Source: Pseudomonadota bacterium
Lineage (GTDB): Bacteria; Pseudomonadota; Alphaproteobacteria; Sphingomonadales; Sphingomonadaceae
DNA length: 64,000 nucleotides
Direction: 5' to 3'
NCBI GenBank assembly: GCA_023400405.1
Contig: JAEXFD010000025.1
Span: forward strand, 53,694-117,693
A program made the translations under genes and the position numbers. The notes beneath the pieces are model-generated. The model was not told the origin of the DNA, did not search any database, and was given only the letters and a program-made list of their open reading frames with translations. Of this stretch, positions 58,707-64,000 are shown piece after piece (position 1 is the stretch's first letter; each line of letters opens with the position of its first letter).

Positions 58707-58869
58707 TTCGGGTCTCCGGCCGATGTAAGCGGGAGCGCCTTCGTCTCTCAGCCGCTGGCGCCTACGTAGAGCATTGCCAGCGATGGCCAGAGCATAGCAG
58801 CTCGCGCCGGCAAAGGCGAGCGCATTCGGCGCGCCGCCAGACCGTGTTGACCCGCCTAAGCCACGGAAA

Positions 58870-60024
58870 TCAGGCCCGAACCAGGTCCTGGATCGGGCGG
58901 GACGCCTGCATCTCCGGGAAGAGCTTCTGCGCTGCGGCCTGGGGCACCAGCCCGAAATGATCGGCGACCGACGAACTGATCAGCGTATCGAGCCCGGTGG
59001 TCGGCTTGAGGTCGCGATTCTCGTAGAGCGCGGCGTCGGCGAGGCTCGGCCAGTCGGCGACCACCCGGCCGCCATTGACCGCGCCGCCGATCAGCATCGC
59101 CACCGATCCGGTGCCGTGATCGGTGCCCTGCGTGCCGTTGACGCGGACGGTCCGGCCGAATTCGGTCGCCACGAGCACGATCGTGTCGTTCCACAAGGGG
59201 CCCAGGCCCTTTTGCAGCGCGCCGACCATCTGATCGAGCCCGTTGAGCTGGGCATTGAGCCGCCCGCGCTGGCCGGTATGGGTATCCCAGCCGCCGGTCT
59301 CGATCATCGCGATCCGCGCCCCGTCGCCGGCCGAGAGCATCTTCGCGGCGAGATCGCCGGTCGAGGCCGCCTTCTTGCCATTGTCCGCCGCGAGCTCGCC
59401 GGTGAGCATCCGCGTCTGCGTCGCCTCTTCCCAAAGCCCGTGGAGCTGCTTGTCGCCGGCGTACATCTGGCTCACCCGCGCGAGCAGGTCGTCCGACGCA
59501 TCGGGCAGCGACGAGGGTGCGTAGCTGGCGACTTCGACCGGCCCGCGCAACGCCATCGGCACGGTGGCCGCGAGCGCGATCGCCTTGTCGTCCGCCGGCA
59601 ACAGCGTGAGCAAGCGATTGAGCCATCCGTCGCGCAACTGATAGGCCGAGGTGCCGCCCGTCTCGAGCACGTTCTGGCCGTCGAAATGCGAGCGATCGCG
59701 ATAGGGCGAGGCGACCGCATGAACGAACAGCGCCTGCTTGGCGCCGTAGAGCGCGTGAACCTGCTTCATCGCGGGATGGATCGCAAACATCGGATCGAGC
59801 TTGGGCGCAGCGGCAAAGTCCTGCGCCAGATCGCCGCGCTGGCTGACAAAGGCGGGATCGCCGACCGGCGCGATCGTGCCGAGCCCGTCCGCCGCGCCGC
59901 GCTGGATGATGAAGACGAAGCGCCGTTCGGTGCGCGCGCGGGCAAAGGCCATCTTCGCGCCGAAGGCACTGGTGGCGATGGTGGAGGCGCCGAGCGCCAC
60001 GAAGCTGCGACGAGTGAGGATCAT
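58870..60024 (-). CDS. DUF1501 family exported protein
   Basis: A 384-residue protein with a Tat-type signal (TRRSFVALGASTIATSAFGA, residues 4-23). The DUF1501 fold belongs to the alkaline phosphatase superfamily (sulfatase-like): a FVFIIQRGAADGLG opening, HFDGQNVLETGG, and TEFGRTVRVNGTQGTDHGTG with metal-binding residues. Function is unknown. It follows the DUF1800 gene by five bases. These two families are typically paired. Confidence 0.9.
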   Translation of the reverse strand: MILTRRSFVALGASTIATSAFGAKMAFARARTERRFVFIIQRGAADGLGTIAPVGDPAFVSQRGDLAQDFAAAPKLDPMFAIHPAMKQVHALYGAKQALFVHAVASPYRDRSHFDGQNVLETGGTSAYQLRDGWLNRLLTLLPADDKAIALAATVPMALRGPVEVASYAPSSLPDASDDLLARVSQMYAGDKQLHGLWEEATQTRMLTGELAADNGKKAASTGDLAAKMLSAGDGARIAMIETGGWDTHTGQRGRLNAQLNGLDQMVGALQKGLGPLWNDTIVLVATEFGRTVRVNGTQGTDHGTGSVAMLIGGAVNGGRVVADWPSLADAALYENRDLKPTTGLDTLISSSVADHFGLVPQAAAQKLFPEMQASRPIQDLVRA

Positions 60025-60029
60025 GGCAC

Positions 60030-61598
60030 TTACCTCCGCATGAATTCAGGCGAGACGAGCATCAGCGCCAAGCCCTGGCCCGGGCTTTCGGCCCGCGCGA
60101 TCGACTGGGCGGTACCTTCGCTGAGCGCGCCGGGGAAGAGCTCGGCCGCGCGCTGGCGGGCGTCGATCGTGTCGCGGCTGCGCTGCGCCATCCGCTCGGC
60201 CGCCTCGACCCGGCGCATCACTGCGTCCGGCCCCGCCCAGGCGCCGGCGACATCGTCCCACCCGGCCGGCGATCCCGGCTTCCACACCGGCTGGCCGAGC
60301 TGATTCATCAGGCCGTTGACCGCCTGGGGCTGGACCTGCTGGGTGCCGAGCGCGCGCATCGCCGAGATCGACCATTCCCAGGGCGACTTGAACTTGGCGG
60401 GCTGGGGCGTCCAGCATTCGGGCGAATCGATCAGCGCGCGATAGACCGTCGGCAAGTCGCCCCCCGAGGAGAGGAAAGCCTGTTGCAGCCGCGCGACCAG
60501 GGCCGGGGGCGGATCGTCGGCCGCGAAGTGGCGCGCGAGCTTGGCGGCGATATGCTTCGCCGTCGCAGGGTGGGTGGCGTAGAAATCGAGCACCGATCCG
60601 GCCTGCGCCTCGCCATGTTCGCGCCAGCTCTTGCCAAGGATGGTGCGCGTGCCGGGCTCGTGGATGCGATCGAGGAACAGGAAGCTGCCGACCGGCCCGG
60701 AGCCCAGCGGCCCCGCCCGATCGCGCGCGCGGCCGAGGCCGTTCACCGTGAAGCCGGTCATCGCGCGGGCGAATTCGGTGACGTCCGCCTGATTGTAGAC
60801 CGAGCGCACGCCCAGGGTGTGGAGCTCCATGATCTCGCGTGCGAGATTCTCGTTGAGGCCGGCGCGGCGATTGTTGCCGCGGCGCTGCGCCTGGAGGCCG
60901 GCAGGGCTGTTCGGTCCGATCGACTGCGCCTGATCGAGGTAGAGCAGCATCGCCGGGTGCCGCTCGACCGCGTTCAGCATATCGCCGAACTTGCCCATCA
61001 CATGGGGGCGGATCGCTTCGAATTCGAGCGTGCCGGCGAGGCCGATCAGCTCGAGCTTGTCGGCGGAGACCGCGAAATGATTGGCCCAGAAATGCGAGAG
61101 GCGCTCGGCAAAGGGCGTGGGCGAGGTGATCGCGAGCAGCGCACGGGTCGACACCGCCAGCACGTAGCGATCCTGCGCCTGACGGCGGGCTTGGCGCCGC
61201 GATTCCTCCAACGGGTTCAGCGGCATCTGCTGGCGCGACGGCGCCATCGTCTCGGGTGCAGGGACCGAGGCGGTCATCGCGGCGCCGGGCTGCATCGTTG
61301 CGCCCTCCTGCATCGCCGGCGCGGATTGGGCGGCAGGCGGCTGGACAGCCGCCGGGCGGGCGGCTCCCACCGGCTGCCGGCGCGGGCCGTATTCCTGGCG
61401 GAGGAGCCGCTGCTGCTCCTGATATTGGGCGAAATCGGCGACGATCTGAGTCGAGGGCGTGAGCGAAGCGGCGGGTTGCGGCGTGGGATCGAAGCGATCG
61501 AGCTGCGCCTTGAGCCATTGCCGGGGATCGCGTCCCGCGCTCTCTCCGGGTCGGGCGCCCATTCCGAAGCGATTGAGCGCAATACTGGCATCGGTCAT
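60030..61598 (-). CDS. DUF1800 family protein
   Basis: A 522-residue protein of the DUF1800 family, the usual partner of DUF1501. Visible motifs: ALNRFGMGARPGE at the start, FWANHFAVSADK, NENLAREIMELHTLGV, and the C-terminal GWDDVAGAW. A glutamine- and methionine-rich low-complexity insert lies at about residues 80-125. Function is unknown; pairs of this kind have been discussed as exported enzymes with a helper. There is no clear signal peptide, which is common for this family. It is the first gene of the two-gene operon. Confidence 0.9.
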   Translation of the reverse strand: MTDASIALNRFGMGARPGESAGRDPRQWLKAQLDRFDPTPQPAASLTPSTQIVADFAQYQEQQRLLRQEYGPRRQPVGAARPAAVQPPAAQSAPAMQEGATMQPGAAMTASVPAPETMAPSRQQMPLNPLEESRRQARRQAQDRYVLAVSTRALLAITSPTPFAERLSHFWANHFAVSADKLELIGLAGTLEFEAIRPHVMGKFGDMLNAVERHPAMLLYLDQAQSIGPNSPAGLQAQRRGNNRRAGLNENLAREIMELHTLGVRSVYNQADVTEFARAMTGFTVNGLGRARDRAGPLGSGPVGSFLFLDRIHEPGTRTILGKSWREHGEAQAGSVLDFYATHPATAKHIAAKLARHFAADDPPPALVARLQQAFLSSGGDLPTVYRALIDSPECWTPQPAKFKSPWEWSISAMRALGTQQVQPQAVNGLMNQLGQPVWKPGSPAGWDDVAGAWAGPDAVMRRVEAAERMAQRSRDTIDARQRAAELFPGALSEGTAQSIARAESPGQGLALMLVSPEFMRR

Positions 61599-61824
61599 GG
61601 CGAAGGTCTCCAGCCTGTCCGCATGCTGTTAACGCGCGACTGTCGCACAAGTTTGTCAACGCCTCGCTTCATCCCTGGTTCGCCCCGCCTCACCGCGTGC
61701 GTGGCGTGCAATCGTCGAGGACGCGCTTTGCGATTGTCGAAAATGCTGCAGCGCAACATCATGCGCGTAGAACAGAAAATATGGATGCCGATCTGGCTCT
61801 TGAACCCAATCAAGGAGAAAGATC

Positions 61825-62097
61825 GTGTCGAAATTCCTCTTCCCCGCCGTTGCCGCCCTCACCCTTTCCGCCCCCGCCGCGTTCGCAAGCGAGCACAGCT
61901 TCACGCGCGACGGCATCACCTACACCTATACGATTGCCGACAAGGACGGCCGCCAGGTCATCGAAGGCGCCGCGAACAAGGGCGACAAGTTCCGCCTGAC
62001 CGTGCGCAACGGCTGGGTCGACGGCTACGTCAACCAGACCCGCGTCTCGTTCCGCGCGCCCAAGGCGAAGGCGCCGGCCGAACTCGCGGCACGCTGA
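61825..62097 (+). CDS. Small exported protein, unknown function
   Basis: A 90-residue protein with a signal peptide (FLFPAVAALTLSAPAAFA, cleavage near residue 21). The mature 68 residues form an apparent beta-rich domain, HSFTRDGITYTYTIADKDGR, then FRLTVRNGWVDGYVNQTRV. No enzyme motif is seen. GTG at 61825 is well supported by AAGGAGAAA upstream. It stands alone with a terminator-like hairpin just after it. The 226-base gap upstream (61599-61824) shows no other gene. Confidence 0.7.
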   Translation: MSKFLFPAVAALTLSAPAAFASEHSFTRDGITYTYTIADKDGRQVIEGAANKGDKFRLTVRNGWVDGYVNQTRVSFRAPKAKAPAELAAR

Positions 62098-62119
62098 GCG
62101 GCATTTACCGACGATGCAA

Positions 62120-62142
62120 GGCCGGGGGTGCCTCCCCCGGCC
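62120..62142. terminator. Terminator-like hairpin between convergent genes
   Basis: Nine-base perfect stem GGCCGGGGG/CCCCCGGCC with a 5-base loop. It lies between the small exported protein gene and the dGTPase-like gene, so it may stop transcription from both sides. The T-tract is weak. Confidence 0.6.
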
Positions 62143-62146
62143 AGTT

Positions 62147-63313
62147 TCAGAAGCCTTCGGGCAAGTCGATCGCGCCGACCGCTTCGCGATAGCGTGCGAT
62201 GGCGTAGCGATCGGTCATGCCGGCGATGAAATCGGCGATGTGGCGGCTGCGCGCGGGTTCGGCCTCGGGCAATTCCTGGCGCCATTCGTCCGGCAGCAGG
62301 CCGGGGTCCCCGGCATAAGCGGCGAACAGGCCCGAAACCATGCGGTGCGCGGCGTCGGCGGCGGCAAGCTGGCTCGGATGGTGGTAGAGACTGGCGTACA
62401 TGAAGCGCTTGAGCCCGCGCTCGGCCTCGCGCATCGATGCCGAGAAATGGGCGAGCGCCTCGCCCGCTGCGCGCACGTCGTCAAGCGTCTCGATCCCGCG
62501 ATCGGCGATCCGGGCCCGTGTCGCCTCGATCAGGTCGTTGACCATCGCGCCGATCTGCGCGCGGATCAGCTCGCTCACCAGCCGCCGCCGCTCGCAGCCG
62601 GGGAACTTGGCCTCCACCGCGCGCCAGCCCTGCTCGACCATCGGCACTGCGAAGAGCTGGTCGAGGCTCAGCAGCCCGGCGCGCAGCCCGTCGTCGATGT
62701 CGTGGTTGTCATAGGCGATGTCGTCGGCGATCGCCGCCACCTGCGCCTCCAGCGAGGGCCAGGTCTCCAACTCCAGCGCGAATTCGGCGTCTGCTTCGGC
62801 CAGCGCCCATTGCGGCGCCGCAATCGGGCCGTTGTGCTTGGCGAGCCCCTCCAGCGTGTCCCAGGTGAGGTTGAGCCCGTCCCAGGCCGGATAGGGCCGT
62901 TCGAGCCGAGTCAGGGTTCGCAGGGTATGGCCGTTGTGATCGAACCCGCCCTTTCCCGCCAGCGCATCCTCCAGCGCCTTTTCGCCGGCATGGCCAAAGG
63001 GCGGATGGCCGATATCGTGGGCAAGGCACAGCGCTTCGGTCAGATCCTCGTTGAGGCCCAGCGCGCGGGCGATCGCCCGGCCGATCTGCGCGACTTCGAG
63101 GCTGTGGGTCAGCCGCACCCGGAAATGGTCGCCATCGGGCGCCATGAACACCTGGGTCTTGTGGCGCAGGCGGCGGAAGCTGATCGAATGGATGATCCGG
63201 TCGCGGTCGCGCTGAAAGGCGTCGCGGGGCCCGCGCGGGGTGCCATCGCCTTCGGGATGAAGGCGGCCGCGGCTCTTTTCCGGCGTGCAGGCCCAGGGGG
63301 AAGAAGCGGTCAC
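62147..63313 (-). CDS. Deoxyguanosinetriphosphate triphosphohydrolase-like protein
   Basis: A 388-residue HD-domain phosphohydrolase of the Dgt-like family, which splits dNTPs into nucleoside and triphosphate. HD metal site: HSLEVAQIGRAIARALG followed by CLAHDIGHPPFGHAGE (His-Asp pair) and a later ADDIAYDNHDIDDGLRAG with the second metal Asp. RDRIIHSISFRRLRHKTQVF marks the substrate loop. In alphaproteobacteria it helps regulate dNTP pools; exact specificity is not readable. It lies just after the SPOR protein gene. Confidence 0.92.
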   Translation of the reverse strand: MTASSPWACTPEKSRGRLHPEGDGTPRGPRDAFQRDRDRIIHSISFRRLRHKTQVFMAPDGDHFRVRLTHSLEVAQIGRAIARALGLNEDLTEALCLAHDIGHPPFGHAGEKALEDALAGKGGFDHNGHTLRTLTRLERPYPAWDGLNLTWDTLEGLAKHNGPIAAPQWALAEADAEFALELETWPSLEAQVAAIADDIAYDNHDIDDGLRAGLLSLDQLFAVPMVEQGWRAVEAKFPGCERRRLVSELIRAQIGAMVNDLIEATRARIADRGIETLDDVRAAGEALAHFSASMREAERGLKRFMYASLYHHPSQLAAADAAHRMVSGLFAAYAGDPGLLPDEWRQELPEAEPARSRHIADFIAGMTDRYAIARYREAVGAIDLPEGF

Positions 63314-63366
63314 GCGCGGCTCCTATCGCGTCGCACCGGGCTTGTCGAAGCCGAACTGGCCGCGGC

Positions 63367-64000
63367 TCAGGGCGCGAGCTTGGTGACCTTCTGCCCCGCC
63401 TCGCTGTTGACCACGAAGCCCGACACCCCGGACTTGGCGAGCGTGTTGACGAAGGCCTGGGCCTCCGCCGCGGTCTTGAAGGGCCCGGTGAGCACGCGGT
63501 TGGTCGCCCGCAGCGGCGTCGACCAGCCGGTCTTCCCCTTCATCGCAGCCGGCGCCTTGGCGACGACGGCCTTCCAGGCCTTGCCCAGCGACTCCTCATT
63601 GGCGCCGCCGGCAACCTGAACCCAGATCCGCGCCGGATCGGTCTTGGCCGGATCGGGCTTTTTCGGGTCGGCTTTCTTGGCCTTGGGGTCGGGCTTGGCC
63701 GGGGCTTCTCCCTTGCCCTTCTTCGGATCGGGCGTGGCGGGCGTCTCGCTCTTGCCCTTCTTGGGATCCGGCTTGGCGGGCTCGGGCGCCGGCTTCGGCT
63801 TGGCGATCGGCTTGGGAGCCGCACGCGCGGGTGCCGTCACCGCGACAGGGGCGCTCACCGCCTCGAGTTCCGAAGCCGGAATCGTGATGTTGCCGACGAT
63901 TGCGGCGAGCACCGAATCCTCCTCGCCGGCCTTTGCCGGGCCGGGCGGGGTCGGCTCGAGCCGGGCCGCCGCGACCGGCTGTGCGGGCGCCGGAGCGGGC
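63367..64000 (-). CDS. SPOR domain protein, N-terminus beyond the window
   Basis: The C-terminal 210 residues of an envelope protein. A lysine- and proline-rich linker with repeated PDPKKGK units (about 63660-63800) leads to a SPOR domain: IWVQVAGGANEESLGKAWKA, with RATNRVLTGPFKTAAEAQAF and SGVSGFVVNSEA at the end. The frame continues past the right edge, so its start and any tetratricopeptide or membrane region are not seen. It should bind septal glycan. The internal frame starting in the window is part of this gene. Confidence 0.82.
   Translation of the reverse strand, partial: PAPAPAQPVAAARLEPTPPGPAKAGEEDSVLAAIVGNITIPASELEAVSAPVAVTAPARAAPKPIAKPKPAPEPAKPDPKKGKSETPATPDPKKGKGEAPAKPDPKAKKADPKKPDPAKTDPARIWVQVAGGANEESLGKAWKAVVAKAPAAMKGKTGWSTPLRATNRVLTGPFKTAAEAQAFVNTLAKSGVSGFVVNSEAGQKVTKLAP

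Noticed and set aside
63660..63800. Repeated PDPKKGK codons that look like a tandem repeat
   Set aside because: It is a low-complexity linker inside the SPOR protein, not a CRISPR or mobile repeat.

Overview
The window is a GC-rich chromosomal segment of an alphaproteobacterium, most likely a sphingomonad (Sphingomonas or a close relative). The evidence is gene content and style: a PhyR/NepR/EcfG general stress locus with a PhyP-like sensor, many TonB/uronate-catabolism genes, lptF-lptG, tatABC, scpAB, an FAD hydroxylase of the UbiM type, and several palindromic intergenic repeats of a kind common in this group. I see no prophage, insertion sequence, CRISPR array, rRNA operon or replication origin.

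Layout. 1-10.9 kb: radA (cut by the window edge), an ABC-2 exporter pair, small proteins, a GT4 glycosyltransferase, a His-rich PadR regulator resembling YqjI with a DUF2218 gene, ubiM, rarA, a YjbR protein, an RNase H-fold protein and a FrnE-like DsbA. 10.9-28.8 kb: a tRNA-Thr, then a uronate/polysaccharide utilisation locus. Its left arm (minus strand) holds a LacI regulator, type B carboxylesterase, kdgK, kduD, kduI, uxaC, an ExuT-like carrier and an FAH-fold hydratase. Its right arm (plus strand) holds a 1257-residue secreted LamG-containing protein, a Tat-exported DUF885 metallopeptidase-like protein and a TonB-dependent receptor. Two CCGG-centred LacI-type operator candidates lie between the arms. 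Together these genes would import oligosaccharides through the outer membrane, cleave them and funnel unsaturated and free uronates to 2-keto-3-deoxy-6-phosphogluconate.

28.8-45.5 kb: housekeeping genes (DUF454, tRNA-Leu, proB, obgE, lptFG, fatty acid desaturase, xth, erpA, an M23 peptidase, bcp, glnE). 45.5-50.1 kb: the general stress response locus, holding a NepR-like paralogue, ecfG, an overlooked 45-residue membrane protein, phyR, nepR, a phyP-like sensor with degenerate ATP-binding motifs, and an entericidin-like lipoprotein gene. Between the last two lies what looks like a small RNA gene: a match to the EcfG promoter consensus (GGAAC-N16-CGTT), then a hairpin with a seven-C loop, then a strong terminator-like hairpin. 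Its layout resembles the stress sRNA GsrN of Caulobacter, and it is the most interesting feature in the window.

50.1-64 kb: tatABC, scpAB, nagZ, a SPOR protein, argS, a HAD hydrolase, a cold-shock protein, a small DUF2384 module, a DUF1501/DUF1800 exported pair, a dGTPase-like HD protein and a second SPOR protein cut by the right edge. Gene calls rest on reading translated proteins for known motifs; no database search was run.
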